Positions 40,407 through 51,695 of a stretch of DNA of 54,147 bases are shown here, piece by piece. Both the position numbers and the translations under genes were made by a program. How positions within the stretch are numbered: position 1 is the first letter of the stretch; each line of letters opens with the position of its first letter. The notes beneath the pieces were generated by a model. The model was not told the origin of the DNA, ran no database searches, and saw only the letters and a program-made list of their open reading frames with translations. The stretch lies in assembly GCA_018333525.1 (NCBI GenBank), contig JAGXTF010000104.1:1-54147 (forward strand), read 5' to 3'. The DNA is from Bacteroidota bacterium (GTDB lineage Bacteria > Bacteroidota > Bacteroidia > NS11-12g > UBA955).

Positions 40407-42542
40407 ATGTCACGCGACTTAAAATATACAAGAAACATAGGGATTGCAGCCCACATTGATGCCGGTAAGACAACAACTACCGAGCGAATATTATATTATT
40501 CCGGTGTAAACCATAAAATTGGTGAGGTGCACGATGGTGCAGCAACCATGGACTGGATGGTACAGGAGCAGGAGAGAGGTATTACCATCACATCTGCAGC
40601 TACCACAGTTATGTGGAACTATCCGATGATAGACGGAAAACCAACCCCTGATACCAACCAATACCATATTAATATTATTGATACTCCGGGTCACGTGGAT
40701 TTTACCGTTGAAGTGAACCGTTCCCTGCGTGTATTGGATGGTCTTGTATTTTTGTTTAGTGCGGTTGATGGAGTTGAACCACAGTCAGAAACCAACTGGC
40801 GTCTGGCTAACAATTATAGCGTTGCACGTATTGGCTTTGTAAATAAAATGGACCGTGCAGGTGCCGATTTTCTTAACGTGGTAAAACAAGTAAAAGAAAT
40901 GTTGGGCAGTGTTGCAATTCCTTTGCAATTGCCAATCGGTGCTGAAGAAAAATTCACAGGTGTGGTTGACTTGATCAACAACCGTGGAATGGTTTGGAAC
41001 GAAACCGATAAAGGAATGACTTATCAGGTTGTTCCAATTCCGGCAGATATGGAAGCTGAAGCTGCGGAATGGCGCGAGAAACTTTTGGAAGCGGTATCTG
41101 AATATGATGATACCCTGATGGAGAAATTCTTTGAAGACCCTGCTTCTATTACCGAAAGAGAAATTTTGACAGCGTTGCGTAAAGCAACCATTGATATGAA
41201 AATCGTTCCTATGGTTTGTGGATCGTCCTTTAAAAACAAAGGTGTTCAAACCATGTTGGATTTGGTAATGGAATTGTTGCCTTCTCCTTTGGACCGTATG
41301 GATATTGTAGGTACTAACCCCGATACCGAAGAAGAAGTTCACCGCAAGCCTAGTTACACTGAGCCATTTTCTGCATTGGCATTTAAAATCGCCACCGATC
41401 CTTATGTTGGTCGTTTGGCATTTATGCGTGCTTATAGTGGTAAACTGGATGCAGGTTCTTATGTATTGAATACCCGCAGTGGTAACAAAGAACGTATATC
41501 CCGTATTTTCCAGATGCATGCCAATAAACAGAACCCCATTGAAATGTTGGGTGCCGGTGATATTGGAGCCGCAGTTGGATTTAAAGATATTAAAACAGGC
41601 GATACGCTTTGCGATGAAAAGAATCCTATCGTTCTGGAAGCGATGGATTTCCCTGATCCGGTAATTGGATTGGCTGTTGAACCTAAGACTCAGGCAGATA
41701 GCGATAAGCTTGGCGTTGCCTTGTCTAAACTTGCGGAAGAAGATCCTACTTTCAGAGTTCAAACCGATCAGGACACCGGACAAACCATTATTTCAGGTAT
41801 GGGCGAACTGCACCTGGAAGTAATTGTAGACCGCCTGAAACGCGAATTCAAAGTAGAATGTAACCAGGGTGCGCCTCAGGTTGCATATAAAGAGGCAATT
41901 ACCAAAAGCTTTACCCATCGCGAGGTGTATAAAAAGCAGACTGGTGGTCGCGGTAAATTTGCGGATATCCAGTTTGAACTGGGCCCTGCAGATGACTCGT
42001 ATGAAAAAGATGGTTTGCAGTTTGTAAACGAAGTAGTGGGAGGTAATATCCCACGTGAATTTATTCCATCCGTGGAAAAAGGATTCAAAGCTTCTATGGC
42101 AAATGGTGTTTTGGCAGGATATCCAATCAGCCGCATGAAAGTGCGTTTGTTTGATGGTTCTTACCACAACGTGGACTCGGATTCACTGTCATTTGAAGTT
42201 GCAGCAAAAAGCGGTTACCGTGAAGCTGCCCGCAATTGCGGACCAGTATTGCTTGAACCTATAATGAAACTGGAAGTGGTTTGCCCTGCAGAAGCTACCG
42301 GTGATGTAATGGGTGACTTGAACCGCCGCCGTGGACAAATGGAAGGAATTGACGAACGTGCCGGTTCCCAGGTGGTAAAAGCAAAAGTGCCGTTGAGTGA
42401 AATGTTCGGATATGTTACAACTCTCCGTACTATCACCTCCGGACGTGCAAGTTCATCCATGGAATTCAGTCATTATGCTGAAACTCCAAAGAGCATTGCA
42501 GAAGAAGTATTGAAAAAAATTAACGGTGTTGCATCCAAATAA
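40407..42542 (+). CDS. fusA: Translation elongation factor G
   Basis: EF-G is the GTPase that moves tRNAs and mRNA after peptide-bond formation. The 711-residue protein has the P-loop [14 protein letters not shown] (about 15-28), the switch region [15 protein letters not shown], the G3 [12 protein letters not shown] and the NKMDRAGAD motif, and ends in ...[10 protein letters not shown]. tuf does not follow fusA; rpsJ starts eight bases later. Confidence 0.98.
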   Translation: MSRDLKYTRNIGIAAHIDAGKTTTTERILYYSGVNHKIGEVHDGAATMDWMVQEQERGITITSAATTVMWNYPMIDGKPTPDTNQYHINIIDTPGHVDFTVEVNRSLRVLDGLVFLFSAVDGVEPQSETNWRLANNYSVARIGFVNKMDRAGADFLNVVKQVKEMLGSVAIPLQLPIGAEEKFTGVVDLINNRGMVWNETDKGMTYQVVPIPADMEAEAAEWREKLLEAVSEYDDTLMEKFFEDPASITEREILTALRKATIDMKIVPMVCGSSFKNKGVQTMLDLVMELLPSPLDRMDIVGTNPDTEEEVHRKPSYTEPFSALAFKIATDPYVGRLAFMRAYSGKLDAGSYVLNTRSGNKERISRIFQMHANKQNPIEMLGAGDIGAAVGFKDIKTGDTLCDEKNPIVLEAMDFPDPVIGLAVEPKTQADSDKLGVALSKLAEEDPTFRVQTDQDTGQTIISGMGELHLEVIVDRLKREFKVECNQGAPQVAYKEAITKSFTHREVYKKQTGGRGKFADIQFELGPADDSYEKDGLQFVNEVVGGNIPREFIPSVEKGFKASMANGVLAGYPISRMKVRLFDGSYHNVDSDSLSFEVAAKSGYREAARNCGPVLLEPIMKLEVVCPAEATGDVMGDLNRRRGQMEGIDERAGSQVVKAKVPLSEMFGYVTTLRTITSGRASSSMEFSHYAETPKSIAEEVLKKINGVASK

Positions 42543-42550
42543 GAAATAAA

Positions 42551-42859
42551 ATGGTTAGCCAGAAAATTCGTATAAAACTAAAATCCTTCGACCATAATCT
42601 GTTGGACAAATCAGCAGAAAAGATTGTGAAGGCTGTGCGTACCACAGGAGTAGTTGTTAGTGGACCTGTTCCGCTTCCAACACGCAAAAAGATTTTCACC
42701 GTTTTGCGCTCTCCCCACGTAAACAAAAAGGCAAGGGAGCAGTTCCAATACTGCACTTACCAGCGCCTGATTGACATATATAATGGATCTACCAAAACGG
42801 TTGATGCATTGATGAAAATTGAACTGCCAAGCGGCGTAGAAGTAGAAATTAAATTGTAA
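42551..42859 (+). CDS. rpsJ: 30S ribosomal protein S10
   Basis: S10 is a 30S head protein that can also act with NusB in transcription antitermination. It has 102 residues, with [20 protein letters not shown] at the start and [20 protein letters not shown] in the loop. It is the first S10-operon gene and lies eight bases after fusA, so it seems to share the str promoter. Confidence 0.98.
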   Translation: MVSQKIRIKLKSFDHNLLDKSAEKIVKAVRTTGVVVSGPVPLPTRKKIFTVLRSPHVNKKAREQFQYCTYQRLIDIYNGSTKTVDALMKIELPSGVEVEIKL

Positions 42860-42866
42860 AAGAACC

Positions 42867-43493
42867 ATGGAAGGCCTGATAGGTAAAAAAATAGGAATGA
42901 CCAGCATTTTCGACCAGAATGGGAAGAAAGTGGCATGCACCGTGATTGAAGCGGGTCCATGCGTGGTTACCCAGGTTAAAACCGATAAATCTGACGGATA
43001 CCGTGCTATTCAAATGGCATGGGGCGACAGCAAAGACAAGCATACCACAGCTGCGGTAAAAGGTCACTGCGCAAAAGCAAACACTGGTGCAAAATCCCAT
43101 TTTGTGGAATTCCGCAATCCGGATGAAGCTGAAGAAGGTGCAAAAATCGGAGACAGTTTCGATGTTAGCATTTTCGAAATCGGTCAGTTTGTGGATGTGA
43201 TTGGCAAATCAAAAGGTAAAGGCTTTCAGGGTGTTGTAAAACGCCATGGCTTTGCCGGTGTGGGTGAATCTACCCACGGTCAGCACAACCGCTTGCGTGC
43301 GCCAGGTTCCATCGGTGCCTGTTCTTTCCCTGCCCGTGTATTCAAAGGAATTCGCATGGCTGGAAGAACCGGTGGTGATAGAGTAATGGCGGTGAATTTG
43401 CAGGTATTGCAAATCCATCCTGATAAAAACCTTCTGGTTATCAAAGGAAATATCCCGGGTCATAATGGTTCCATCGTAGTAGTAGAGCGTTAA
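42867..43493 (+). CDS. rplC: 50S ribosomal protein L3
   Basis: L3 binds near the peptidyl-transferase centre and starts 50S assembly. The 208-residue protein has [20 protein letters not shown] at the N-terminus and [20 protein letters not shown] in the long loop. The loop lacks the glutamine-rich GQNQ segment that carries the methylated Gln of E. coli L3. It lies seven bases after rpsJ. Confidence 0.98.
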   Translation: MEGLIGKKIGMTSIFDQNGKKVACTVIEAGPCVVTQVKTDKSDGYRAIQMAWGDSKDKHTTAAVKGHCAKANTGAKSHFVEFRNPDEAEEGAKIGDSFDVSIFEIGQFVDVIGKSKGKGFQGVVKRHGFAGVGESTHGQHNRLRAPGSIGACSFPARVFKGIRMAGRTGGDRVMAVNLQVLQIHPDKNLLVIKGNIPGHNGSIVVVER

Positions 43494-43498
43494 TAAAG

Positions 43499-44125
43499 AT
43501 GAAACTGAAAGTATTAAATAAGCAAGGCGCAGAAACAGGTAGAACCGTTGATCTTTCTACCGGCGTATTTGGCATCGAACCAAACGATCATGCCATTTAT
43601 CTTGACGTAAAACAATACCTGGCCAACCAAAGGCAGGGTACACATAAAACCAAAGACCGCACTGAGATTTCCCGCAGTACCAGAAAAGTTTTCAGACAAA
43701 AAGGTACAGGCGGAGCACGTCACGGTAGCTTGAAGTCTGGTATTTATGTTGGTGGTGCAAGAATCCACGGACCACGTCCAAGGGATTATTCTTTTAAACT
43801 GAATAAAAAACTTAAACAACTGGCACGTTTGTCTGCTTTGTCTTATAAGGCAAAAGGAGATAGCATCATCGTTGTGGAAGACTTTGATTTCAGCACACCA
43901 AAAACTTCGGAATTTGTAGGAGTATTGAAGGCTTTGAACATTACAGGAAGAAGCCTGTTTATCACTCCTGAAATCAATAAAAATGTTTACCTCAGCGGAC
44001 GTAACATACCTGGAAACAAGGTGATGCGTGCCAATGACATCAATACTTATGAAGTAATGAAAGCTGGTAAACTGATTTTGACAGAGAAAGCTGTAGCAAC
44101 CATTCAAGACAACTCAGAAAAATGA
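43499..44125 (+). CDS. rplD: 50S ribosomal protein L4
   Basis: L4 lines the peptide exit tunnel and in E. coli autoregulates the S10 operon. The 208-residue protein has the loop VFRQKGTGGARHGSLKSGIY and GPRPRDYSFKLNKK that define the family. It overlaps rplW by four bases (ATGA). Confidence 0.98.
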   Translation: MKLKVLNKQGAETGRTVDLSTGVFGIEPNDHAIYLDVKQYLANQRQGTHKTKDRTEISRSTRKVFRQKGTGGARHGSLKSGIYVGGARIHGPRPRDYSFKLNKKLKQLARLSALSYKAKGDSIIVVEDFDFSTPKTSEFVGVLKALNITGRSLFITPEINKNVYLSGRNIPGNKVMRANDINTYEVMKAGKLILTEKAVATIQDNSEK

Positions 44126-44406
44126 TACTGAAGAAGCCGTTGATTACCGAAAAAATGACCGCTATCATGGATAAGCGTGGCCAATATGGTTTTGTGGTAG
44201 ATAAGAAAGCTACCAAAGACGAAATCAAAAAAGCTATCGAAGATTTCTATGGCGTGGAAGTGAATACGGTAAACACCATGATTTCACGGGGGAAAGCGCG
44301 TCGTAACAGACGCTCTGGCCAAATCTCCGGTTATACCAATGCGTATAAGAAGGCCATTGTGACATTAAAAGAAGGATTTAACATAGACTTTTACGAGAAC
44401 ATCTGA
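44122..44406 (+). CDS. rplW: 50S ribosomal protein L23
   Basis: L23 lies at the tunnel exit and docks trigger factor and SRP. The 94-residue protein has [20 protein letters not shown] at the start and [20 protein letters not shown]. The ATG overlaps the rplD stop; rplB follows after two bases. Confidence 0.97.
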   Translation: MILKKPLITEKMTAIMDKRGQYGFVVDKKATKDEIKKAIEDFYGVEVNTVNTMISRGKARRNRRSGQISGYTNAYKKAIVTLKEGFNIDFYENI

Positions 44407-44408
44407 TC

Positions 44409-45245
44409 ATGGCAGTTAGAAGATTAAAACCAACCACACCGGGACAGCGATTCAGAATCGCGAACACCTTTGTTGAGTTGACAACGGATACTCCAGAAAA
44501 ATCATTGCTGGTTCCAATGAAAAGAACCGGCGGACGTAATAACCAGGGACGCACTACCATTCATTACCGCGGTGGCGGGCACAAACGTCGTTATCGTTTG
44601 ATAGATTTCAAACGCAACAATGCAGGTGTTGAAGGTGTTGTGAAAACTGTAGAATACGATCCAAACCGCACCAGCTGGATTTCATTGGTAGAATTTAGTG
44701 ATGGCGACAAACGCTACATTATTGCACCAAACGGAATAAAAGTAGGGCAAAAAATCAATCAGGGCAGTGGTGCACCGGCAGAAGTCGGAAATGCATTGCC
44801 ACTGAGCGAAATTCCATTGGGTTCTTTGATTCACAATATTGAATTACAACCTGCACAAGGTGCGAAAATTTGCAGAAGTGCAGGTTCTTACGCACAGTTG
44901 TTGGGCCGCGAAGGAAACTACGCTTCTGTGAAATTGCCATCCGGTGAGTCTCGCAGAGTATTGGTGAACTGCATGGCTACCATAGGCAGCGTTTCCAATA
45001 GCGATCACAGCCTTGAAAATAAAGGTAAAGCAGGACGCAGTCGTTGGTTGGGTATTCGCCCACACAACAGACCTTCTGCAAGGAACCCTGTGGATCACCC
45101 AATGGGTGGTGGTGAAGGCCGTAACAAAGGTGGACAGCCAAGATCCAAAAACCTGATCTACTCACAAGGTCAGAAAACTAGAGCACCCAAAAAAGCGAGC
45201 TCCAAAATGATCATTGAACGCAGAAAAAGCATTAGGAATAAATAA
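44409..45245 (+). CDS. rplB: 50S ribosomal protein L2
   Basis: L2 is needed for subunit association and peptidyl transfer. The 278-residue protein has [20 protein letters not shown] and the C-terminal [17 protein letters not shown] with the functionally important histidine. Spacing to rpsS is 13 bases. Confidence 0.98.
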   Translation: MAVRRLKPTTPGQRFRIANTFVELTTDTPEKSLLVPMKRTGGRNNQGRTTIHYRGGGHKRRYRLIDFKRNNAGVEGVVKTVEYDPNRTSWISLVEFSDGDKRYIIAPNGIKVGQKINQGSGAPAEVGNALPLSEIPLGSLIHNIELQPAQGAKICRSAGSYAQLLGREGNYASVKLPSGESRRVLVNCMATIGSVSNSDHSLENKGKAGRSRWLGIRPHNRPSARNPVDHPMGGGEGRNKGGQPRSKNLIYSQGQKTRAPKKASSKMIIERRKSIRNK

Positions 45246-45258
45246 TTAGCACGAACAG

Positions 45259-45516
45259 ATGGCAAGATCGATTAAAAAAGGACCATACGTAGACCACAAA
45301 CTGTCGCGCAAGGTTGATGTAATGAACGATAACAACAAGAAATCAGTGATCAAAACCTGGTCTCGTCGCAGTATGATTATTCCGGATATGGTGGGACACA
45401 CTTTTGCAGTACATAACGGGAATAAATTTATTCCGGTTTACGTAACTGAAAATATGGTGGGACACAAACTGGGAGAATTTGCACCAACAAGAACATTTAA
45501 GGGTCACTCAAAATAA
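45259..45516 (+). CDS. rpsS: 30S ribosomal protein S19
   Basis: S19 is a 30S head protein near the A-site tRNA. It has 85 residues: [20 protein letters not shown] at the start, then [20 protein letters not shown], and [12 protein letters not shown] at the end, all typical. rplV follows after eight bases. Confidence 0.98.
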   Translation: MARSIKKGPYVDHKLSRKVDVMNDNNKKSVIKTWSRRSMIIPDMVGHTFAVHNGNKFIPVYVTENMVGHKLGEFAPTRTFKGHSK

Positions 45517-45524
45517 AAATATTC

Positions 45525-45905
45525 ATGGAAGCTAAAGCAATATTGAGAAACTGTCCTCTGCCACCACGCAAAATGCGTTTGCTGGCAGATCAGGTTCGCG
45601 GTCAGAAAGTGGAACGCGCCCTGAATATACTTCAGTGGAACCAGCGTCCGGCTTATGCACTTTATCTGCATAAACTGATTCGCAGCGCGGTTGCAAACTG
45701 GAGTCAGAAGAACAGCGGAGCCCGCATAGAAGAAAATGAATTGTATGTAAAAACAATTATGGTTGATGGTGGATTCACCGTTAAACGCCTGCGCACCGCT
45801 CCTCAGGGTAGAGGTTACCGCCAGCTGAAAAGAACCAACCACGTAACGGTGGTGATTGATACAGTTCCAGTTAAAGAAAACGCTAACACAGAGGTAGAAA
45901 ATTAA
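45525..45905 (+). CDS. rplV: 50S ribosomal protein L22
   Basis: L22 forms part of the exit tunnel constriction that interacts with nascent chains and macrolides. The 126-residue protein has LPPRKMRLLADQVRGQKVER and the hairpin region RLRTAPQGRGYRQLKRTNHV. It ends three bases before rpsC. Confidence 0.97.
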   Translation: MEAKAILRNCPLPPRKMRLLADQVRGQKVERALNILQWNQRPAYALYLHKLIRSAVANWSQKNSGARIEENELYVKTIMVDGGFTVKRLRTAPQGRGYRQLKRTNHVTVVIDTVPVKENANTEVEN

Positions 45906-45908
45906 AAA

Positions 45909-46673
45909 ATGGGACAAAAAGTAAACCCTATAGGTCTTAGATTGGGAATTATCCGCGGATGGGATTCCAACTGGTATGGTGGAAAAGATTACGGAGATAA
46001 ACTCCAGGAGGATGCCAAAATCCGCAAATACCTTCGCATTCGTATTCCCAAAGGTGGAATTGCGAAAGTGATGATTGAGCGCACTTTGAAGCGCATCACC
46101 ATCACTATCAATACTTCACGTCCGGGTATCGTAATTGGTAAAGGTGGACAGGAAGTAGACACCATTCGCGAAGAGATAAAAAGAATCACCGGTAAAGATG
46201 TTCAGATCAATATCAATGAGATCAAACGTCCGGAACTGGATGCCTTTTTGGTAGCAGAAAATATTGCGCAGCAGATTGAAAATCGTTTTTCATACAAGCG
46301 TGCAGTAAAAAATGCGATTCAAAGCACGATGAAAATGGGTGCTGAAGGAATCAAGGTTCGTGTTGGTGGCCGATTGAACGGAAAAGAAATAGCGCGTTCA
46401 GAGGTTTACAAAGAGGGAAGAACTCCATTGCATACCTTGCGTTCCAATATCGATTACGCCTTGTGCGAAGCACAAACCGTTTACGGAAAAATAGGTGTAA
46501 AAGTGTGGCTGTGCAAAGGTGAAATCTATGGAAAAGTAGATCTGGCACCACAAGCAGAATCAGAGAGAAAAAGAGACAATAACCAGCGTCAAGGCAACCG
46601 TGGCGATGACCGCAGAGATCGCGGTGACCGTGGAGGCAGAGGTGGAGGAGATCGCCGCAAACGCAACAAATAA
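45909..46673 (+). CDS. rpsC: 30S ribosomal protein S3
   Basis: S3 binds mRNA at the 30S entry channel. The 254-residue protein starts [20 protein letters not shown] and has the KH-domain [20 protein letters not shown] and [16 protein letters not shown]. The C-terminal tail of about 35 residues is rich in Arg, Asp and Gly, longer than in E. coli, and likely disordered. Confidence 0.98.
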   Translation: MGQKVNPIGLRLGIIRGWDSNWYGGKDYGDKLQEDAKIRKYLRIRIPKGGIAKVMIERTLKRITITINTSRPGIVIGKGGQEVDTIREEIKRITGKDVQININEIKRPELDAFLVAENIAQQIENRFSYKRAVKNAIQSTMKMGAEGIKVRVGGRLNGKEIARSEVYKEGRTPLHTLRSNIDYALCEAQTVYGKIGVKVWLCKGEIYGKVDLAPQAESERKRDNNQRQGNRGDDRRDRGDRGGRGGGDRRKRNK

Positions 46674-46691
46674 GCATAAAAAGAATTAGAG

Positions 46692-47117
46692 ATGTTAAGT
46701 CCAAAAAGAACCAAATTCAGGAAACAGCAAAAAGGGCGCGTTAAAGGTATCGCATCCCGCGGACATCGTGTGGTGTTTGGGAGCTTTGGCCTCAAAACCC
46801 TGGAGCCCCATTGGATCACCTCCAGACAAATAGAAGCCGCTCGTATCGCGTTAACCCGCCATTTGAAGCGTGAAGGACAGGTTTGGATCCGTATTTTCCC
46901 GGATAAACCAGTTACCAAAAAACCTGCAGAAGTGCGTATGGGTAAAGGTAAAGGTGCGCCAGAATATTGGGTAGCAACTGTAAAACCAGGAACTATTATG
47001 TTTGAGGTTGGAGGTGTACCTATGCAGATAGCGCAGGAAGGCATTCGCCTGGCTGCACAAAAACTGCCGGTTAAAGCTGTATTTGTTGTAAGACCTGATT
47101 ATCAGGAGGAGGCTTAA
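46692..47117 (+). CDS. rplP: 50S ribosomal protein L16
   Basis: L16 positions A-site tRNA on the large subunit. The 141-residue protein begins [20 protein letters not shown] and contains [20 protein letters not shown] and [17 protein letters not shown]. rpmC follows after two bases. Confidence 0.98.
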   Translation: MLSPKRTKFRKQQKGRVKGIASRGHRVVFGSFGLKTLEPHWITSRQIEAARIALTRHLKREGQVWIRIFPDKPVTKKPAEVRMGKGKGAPEYWVATVKPGTIMFEVGGVPMQIAQEGIRLAAQKLPVKAVFVVRPDYQEEA

Positions 47118-47119
47118 TT

Positions 47120-47356
47120 ATGAAAAATGAAGAATTGAAATCCATGCCGAACAAAGAACTGGTAGATGCCTATAAAGAAGAAAGAAAGCGCTATCAGAAA
47201 ATGAAGTTTCAGAATACTGTGTCGCAGATCGACCAACCTCATAAGCTGAAAGCTACCCGCAAGAATATTGCACGTTTGCTTACAGAATTGAACGATCGCC
47301 GCATTACCTCCGAGACCAATGCATATCTGAAAAAAATAAACGAGGAAAACAACTAA
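47120..47356 (+). CDS. rpmC: 50S ribosomal protein L29
   Basis: L29 lies at the tunnel exit next to L23. The 78-residue helical-hairpin protein has [20 protein letters not shown] and [12 protein letters not shown]. It is slightly longer than E. coli L29 (63). Its stop overlaps the rpsQ ATG by one base. Confidence 0.96.
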   Translation: MKNEELKSMPNKELVDAYKEERKRYQKMKFQNTVSQIDQPHKLKATRKNIARLLTELNDRRITSETNAYLKKINEENN

Positions 47357-47616
47357 TGGAAAACGAACGCAATTCCAGAAAAGAAATTATAGGTACTGTT
47401 ACCAGCGCAAAAATGGACAAAACTGTGGTTGTGTCTGTGGTTAGGCGTATGAAACACCCTAAATATGGAAAGTACTTCAAAAGAACCAAGAAGTACACTG
47501 CACATGATGAGAAAAATGAGTGTGGCGAAAACGATATCGTGCGCATCATGGAAACCCGTCCGATGAGCAAAACCAAACGTTGGAGACTTGTAGAAATAGT
47601 AGAAAAAGCTAAATAA
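47356..47616 (+). CDS. rpsQ: 30S ribosomal protein S17
   Basis: S17 binds the 5' domain of 16S rRNA. The 86-residue protein has [40 protein letters not shown] and the C-terminal [17 protein letters not shown], standard for the family. Confidence 0.98.
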   Translation: MENERNSRKEIIGTVTSAKMDKTVVVSVVRRMKHPKYGKYFKRTKKYTAHDEKNECGENDIVRIMETRPMSKTKRWRLVEIVEKAK

Positions 47617-47619
47617 ACC

Positions 47620-47988
47620 ATGGTACAGCAGGAATCAAGATTAAAGGTAGCAGATAACAGCGGTGCACGCGAAGTGTTGTGCATACGCGTTCTGGGTGGC
47701 TCAGGCCGCCGTTATGCCAGCGTTGGCGATAAAATCGTGGTGAGCGTAAAAGATGCCCTTCCCGGAAGTGGCATGAAAAAAGGCGCAGTATCCAAAGCAG
47801 TAGTTGTTCGCGTGAAAAAAGAAGTTCGTCGTCCGGACGGTTCTTATATCCGCTTTGATGAAAACAGCTGCGTGCTGTTAAACGCTGCCGACGAACCTCG
47901 TGGAACCCGTATTTTCGGCCCCGTGGCAAGAGAGCTCCGTGATAAGCAGTTCATGAAAATTGTTTCACTGGCACCTGAAGTATTATAA
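47620..47988 (+). CDS. rplN: 50S ribosomal protein L14
   Basis: L14 forms an intersubunit bridge. It has 122 residues, with [20 protein letters not shown] at the start and [20 protein letters not shown], and ends [11 protein letters not shown] as expected. It is the first gene of the classical spc block. Confidence 0.98.
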   Translation: MVQQESRLKVADNSGAREVLCIRVLGGSGRRYASVGDKIVVSVKDALPGSGMKKGAVSKAVVVRVKKEVRRPDGSYIRFDENSCVLLNAADEPRGTRIFGPVARELRDKQFMKIVSLAPEVL

Positions 47989-47993
47989 AAAAG

Positions 47994-48329
47994 ATGGCAA
48001 CGAAAAAAGAGACCAAAGTAAAATTGCACGTTAAAAAGGGCGATCAGGTGAAAGTGCTTGCCGGTGATGACAAAGGCAAAACCGGAAAAGTGCTGAAAGT
48101 GTTCCCCGCAGAAAATCGTGCATTGGTAGAAGGCGTTAACGTGGTTACTAAACATAGAAAACCAAGTGCGCAAAATACCAGTGGTAAAATTGAGAAAATG
48201 GAAGCATCCGTGCACCTTTCCAACCTGATGGTTGTTATTGGTGGAGCTCCAACACGCATTGGCCGCAAGCTGAATGAAGAAGGCAAACTGCAGCGCGTGG
48301 CAAAACGCACCGGAGATTTTATTAAATAA
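47994..48329 (+). CDS. rplX: 50S ribosomal protein L24
   Basis: L24 starts 50S assembly. The KOW motif is visible in [20 protein letters not shown] (about 14-33), followed by [20 protein letters not shown]. Length is 111 residues. rplE follows after 11 bases. Confidence 0.97.
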   Translation: MATKKETKVKLHVKKGDQVKVLAGDDKGKTGKVLKVFPAENRALVEGVNVVTKHRKPSAQNTSGKIEKMEASVHLSNLMVVIGGAPTRIGRKLNEEGKLQRVAKRTGDFIK

Positions 48330-48340
48330 GAAAAACAGAA

Positions 48341-48892
48341 ATGAGTTACATACCAAGGCTTAAAACCGTTTACACCGAGGAAGTGATTCCCGGAATGAAA
48401 GCCAAATTCGGATATAAGAATGTGATGGAAATTCCCCGTGTGGAGAAAATATGCCTCAACCAGGGAGTAGGTGCTGCAGTAAACGACAAAAAGATTGTAG
48501 ATGCTGCAGTAGATGAGATGACAAAAATCTCTGGCCAAAAGGCTCAGGCTACTTTTTCCCGCAAAGCGATTTCTAACTTCAAATTGCGTGAAAACATGCC
48601 TATCGGGGCAAAGGTGACCCTAAGGAAAGAGAACATGTACGACTTTATGGATAGATTGATTTCCATCGCTCTTCCTCGTGTACGTGACTTTCAGGGATTA
48701 AATGTAAAAGGCTTTGATGGCCGTGGTAACTTTACCATGGGTGTAACCGAGCAGATCATTTTCCCGGAGATCGACATTGATAAAGTAAACAGAATTTCAG
48801 GGATGGATATTACCATCGTTACAAACGCCAAAACGGATGAAGAGTGCCTGGAATTGTTGAAGTTGTTCGGTTTCCCATTTAAAAGCAATTAA
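48341..48892 (+). CDS. rplE: 50S ribosomal protein L5
   Basis: L5 binds 5S rRNA and contacts P-site tRNA. The 183-residue protein has [40 protein letters not shown] and [20 protein letters not shown], all family signatures. Confidence 0.98.
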   Translation: MSYIPRLKTVYTEEVIPGMKAKFGYKNVMEIPRVEKICLNQGVGAAVNDKKIVDAAVDEMTKISGQKAQATFSRKAISNFKLRENMPIGAKVTLRKENMYDFMDRLISIALPRVRDFQGLNVKGFDGRGNFTMGVTEQIIFPEIDIDKVNRISGMDITIVTNAKTDEECLELLKLFGFPFKSN

Positions 48893-48899
48893 TTAAGAA

Positions 48900-49169
48900 A
48901 TGGCAAAAGAATCCATAAAAGCCAGACAGCGCAAACGCGAGAGAATGGTTGCACAGTATGCCGATAAAAGGGCAGCTTTGAAGGCGGCAGGAAACTACGA
49001 AGCACTGCAGCGTATTCCGCGCAATGCATCTCCGGTTCGCCTGCGCAACCGCTGCAAACTCACCGGCCGCCCAAGAGGCTATATCAGAACCTTCGGTATT
49101 TGCCGCAATCAGTTTCGCCAATTGGCAAGTGATGGCAAAATCCCGGGTGTAACAAAGTCCAGTTGGTAA
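48900..49169 (+). CDS. rpsN: 30S ribosomal protein S14, zinc-free type
   Basis: S14 lies in the 30S head near the decoding site. The 89-residue protein carries [20 protein letters not shown] but no CxxC...CxxC zinc knuckle, so it is the long, zinc-independent form. It ends GVTKSSW as usual. Confidence 0.97.
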   Translation: MAKESIKARQRKRERMVAQYADKRAALKAAGNYEALQRIPRNASPVRLRNRCKLTGRPRGYIRTFGICRNQFRQLASDGKIPGVTKSSW

Positions 49170-49185
49170 AATAATAAAGAAAAAA

Positions 49186-49584
49186 ATGACCGATTCCATA
49201 GCAGATTTCCTTACCAGAGTTCGCAATGCCGCTAAGGCACGCCACAGAATTGTGGAAATTCCGGCAAGTAACCTCAAAAAAGAAATAACCCGCGTGTTGT
49301 ACGAAAAAGGGTATATCCTCAAATACAAATTCGAGGAATCCGAAAACGGACAGGGCGTGATTAAAATTGCACTGAAATACAACCCACAAACCAAAGAAAG
49401 CGCTTTCCGCGATCTTCACAGAGTAAGTACTCCTGGTTTGCGCAGATATGCAGGCTCAGACAGATTACCACGTGTATTGAATGGTCTTGGCGTTGCAATT
49501 CTCAGCACTTCCAAAGGTGTAATGACCGATAAAGAAGCACGCCAGCTTGGTGTGGGCGGAGAAGTATTGTGTTACGTATCGTAA
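49186..49584 (+). CDS. rpsH: 30S ribosomal protein S8
   Basis: S8 binds the central domain of 16S rRNA and in E. coli represses the spc operon. The 132-residue protein starts [20 protein letters not shown] and ends with [20 protein letters not shown] and VLCYVS. Confidence 0.98.
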   Translation: MTDSIADFLTRVRNAAKARHRIVEIPASNLKKEITRVLYEKGYILKYKFEESENGQGVIKIALKYNPQTKESAFRDLHRVSTPGLRRYAGSDRLPRVLNGLGVAILSTSKGVMTDKEARQLGVGGEVLCYVS

Positions 49585-49604
49585 AAAAAGAATAAGAATA
49601 TAAA

Positions 49605-50156
49605 ATGTCACGCGTAGGAAAAGCACCCGTTCAAATCCCTTCAGGAGTAACAGTTACCACCAATGGTAATGTAGTTACTGCAAAAGGACCAAAAGGAGAA
49701 GTGTCGCAGGTCATCAGCCCGGATATGCAAATATCTGTGGATGGTGGTGTGCTGACAGTAAATCGCCCAAGCGACAGCAAATCACACAAAGCCCTTCATG
49801 GTTTAACCCGTTCACTCATTAACAATATGGTTATTGGTGTAAGCACCGGGCATAAAGTAAGCCAGGAGTTGGTAGGTGTAGGTTATAAAGTTTCCAATCA
49901 AGGTCAGTTGCTCGACTTTACTCTGGGATACTCACACCGCATTATGCTGGAAGTACCCGCAGAAATTAAAGTAACTACCGAAACTGTAAAGGGTAAAAAC
50001 CCAACCATTATTATGGAAAGCGCAGATAAGCAATTACTCGGTCAGATTGCAGCAAAAATCCGCTCATTCCGCAAACCTGAACCATACAAAGGAAAAGGTA
50101 TTCGTTTCACAGGTGAAGTGCTTCGCAAGAAGGCAGGTAAATCAGCAGCTAAGTAA
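49605..50156 (+). CDS. rplF: 50S ribosomal protein L6
   Basis: L6 lies near the factor-binding site. The 183-residue protein starts [20 protein letters not shown] and carries the second-domain signature [20 protein letters not shown] near its end. Confidence 0.98.
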   Translation: MSRVGKAPVQIPSGVTVTTNGNVVTAKGPKGEVSQVISPDMQISVDGGVLTVNRPSDSKSHKALHGLTRSLINNMVIGVSTGHKVSQELVGVGYKVSNQGQLLDFTLGYSHRIMLEVPAEIKVTTETVKGKNPTIIMESADKQLLGQIAAKIRSFRKPEPYKGKGIRFTGEVLRKKAGKSAAK

Positions 50157-50167
50157 TTATAGAAGCA

Positions 50168-50524
50168 ATGGCAAAAACTAAAGTTCAAAGAAGAAGTAAA
50201 ATCCGCAAAGGAATTCGCGGAAAAATTGAGGGAAACACCAGCCGTCCAAGGCTTAGCGTTTTCCGCAGCAATAAAGATATTTATGCTCAGATTATTGACG
50301 ACAGCAAAGGCATGACCATTTGTTCCGCATCGTCCAGAGATAAAGATCTTGTGCAGGATAAAGTAAATAAAGTGGAAGCTGCTTCCGTTGTAGGAAAGAA
50401 ACTGGCTGAAAAGGCAATTGCTGCCGGCATTTCAGCAGTAGTTTTCGACCGCGGTGGATACCTCTATCACGGACGTGTGAAAAGTCTGGCTGAGGGAGCT
50501 CGCGAAGGAGGGCTTAAATTCTAA
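50168..50524 (+). CDS. rplR: 50S ribosomal protein L18
   Basis: L18 helps bind 5S rRNA to the 50S subunit. It has 118 residues, with an N-terminal basic stretch ([20 protein letters not shown]), [18 protein letters not shown] and the C-terminal [20 protein letters not shown]. Confidence 0.98.
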   Translation: MAKTKVQRRSKIRKGIRGKIEGNTSRPRLSVFRSNKDIYAQIIDDSKGMTICSASSRDKDLVQDKVNKVEAASVVGKKLAEKAIAAGISAVVFDRGGYLYHGRVKSLAEGAREGGLKF

Positions 50525-50534
50525 AATCATAAAA

Positions 50535-51053
50535 ATGTCTAACATTAACAATAAAAGAATAAGACCGGGTGAAATCACCCTCGCTGAAAAAGTAGTTTCC
50601 ATTAACCGTGTTGCCAAGGTAACAAAAGGTGGACGTACATTCAGCTTTACTGCCCTTGTGGTAGTTGGTGATGGCAAAGGTGTTGTTGGGCACGGCCTGG
50701 GCAAAAGCAATGAAGTTATTGATGCTATCAATAAAGGCATTGAAGATGCGAAGAAAAACCTGATCAAAGTTCCAATAATCAATGGAACTGTTCCACATGA
50801 GCAGATCGGGAAATTCGGTGGCGGCAATATCTTTTTGAAACCAGCAGCACACGGTACCGGCGTAATTGCAGGTGGTGCCATGCGTGCAGTTTTGGAAAGT
50901 GCCGGTGTTACCGATGTACTGGCAAAATCAAAAGGATCCTCTAACCCCCACAATGTGGTAAAAGCAACTTTTGATGCACTGTTAAAAATGCGCGATCCGT
51001 TTACTATTGCCGGAACCCGCGGAATTGATATGAAGAAAGTATTTAACGGCTAA
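50535..51053 (+). CDS. rpsE: 30S ribosomal protein S5
   Basis: S5 affects fidelity and is the classical spectinomycin-resistance protein. The 172-residue protein has [37 protein letters not shown] and VFLKPA-like [20 protein letters not shown]. Confidence 0.98.
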   Translation: MSNINNKRIRPGEITLAEKVVSINRVAKVTKGGRTFSFTALVVVGDGKGVVGHGLGKSNEVIDAINKGIEDAKKNLIKVPIINGTVPHEQIGKFGGGNIFLKPAAHGTGVIAGGAMRAVLESAGVTDVLAKSKGSSNPHNVVKATFDALLKMRDPFTIAGTRGIDMKKVFNG

Positions 51054-51057
51054 GATT

Positions 51058-51240
51058 ATGGCAAAAGTGAAATTAACACTGGTAAAGAGCGGAATTGGCC
51101 GTCCGAAAAATCAAAAGGCTACCCTGGAAGCGCTGGGATTGAGAAAACTGCACGCATCACGCGTAGTAGAAGTAAATCCGCAGGTTCAGGGAATGATTGA
51201 TGTAGTTAACCATTTATTAAAAGTAGAAAACCAGGATTAA
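51058..51240 (+). CDS. rpmD: 50S ribosomal protein L30
   Basis: A 60-residue protein of the large subunit. KVKLTLVKSGIGRPKNQKAT and LEALGLRKLHASRVVEVNPQ are typical. It lies four bases after rpsE and one base before rplO. Confidence 0.96.
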   Translation: MAKVKLTLVKSGIGRPKNQKATLEALGLRKLHASRVVEVNPQVQGMIDVVNHLLKVENQD

Positions 51241-51241
51241 T

Positions 51242-51691
51242 ATGGATCTGAGTAATCTGAAACCAGCCAAAGGCTCGGTTAAAAAAAGTAAAAGAATTGG
51301 CCGTGGTCAAGGCTCCGGAAAAGGAGGCACTTCCACAAAAGGTCACAAAGGTGCGCAATCACGCACAGGATATAGCCGCAAAATCGGTTTTGAAGGTGGA
51401 CAGATGCCACTGCAACGCCGTATTCCAAAAGGTGGATTTAAAAACATCAACCGAGTGGAATATGCAGCTATTAACCTGGATGTGATTCAAAGCCTGGCTG
51501 AGGCAATGAATGTGAACAAAATCGATCATGCAACCCTGGTTCAAAAACACCTCGTTGGAAAAAGGGAATTGGTGAAAGTTTTGGGCCGCGGTGAAATTAA
51601 AACAGCCGTGGAAGTGCATGCACATAAGTTCAGCGATACAGCGAAAAAAGCTATCGAAAATGCAGGCGGATCAGCTAACCTGATCGCATAA
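51242..51691 (+). CDS. rplO: 50S ribosomal protein L15
   Basis: A late-assembling 50S protein of 149 residues. The glycine-rich N-terminal segment RIGRGQGSGKGGTSTKGHKG and GFEGGQMPLQRRIPKGGFKN are characteristic. secY follows after four bases, as usual. Confidence 0.97.
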   Translation: MDLSNLKPAKGSVKKSKRIGRGQGSGKGGTSTKGHKGAQSRTGYSRKIGFEGGQMPLQRRIPKGGFKNINRVEYAAINLDVIQSLAEAMNVNKIDHATLVQKHLVGKRELVKVLGRGEIKTAVEVHAHKFSDTAKKAIENAGGSANLIA

Positions 51692-51695
51692 GGAA

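Noticed and set aside
40785-41783. Minus-strand frame of 332 codons opposite fusA
   Set aside because: It is a codon-bias shadow of EF-G, rich in Cys, His and Phe, without homology; EF-G on the plus strand is certain.
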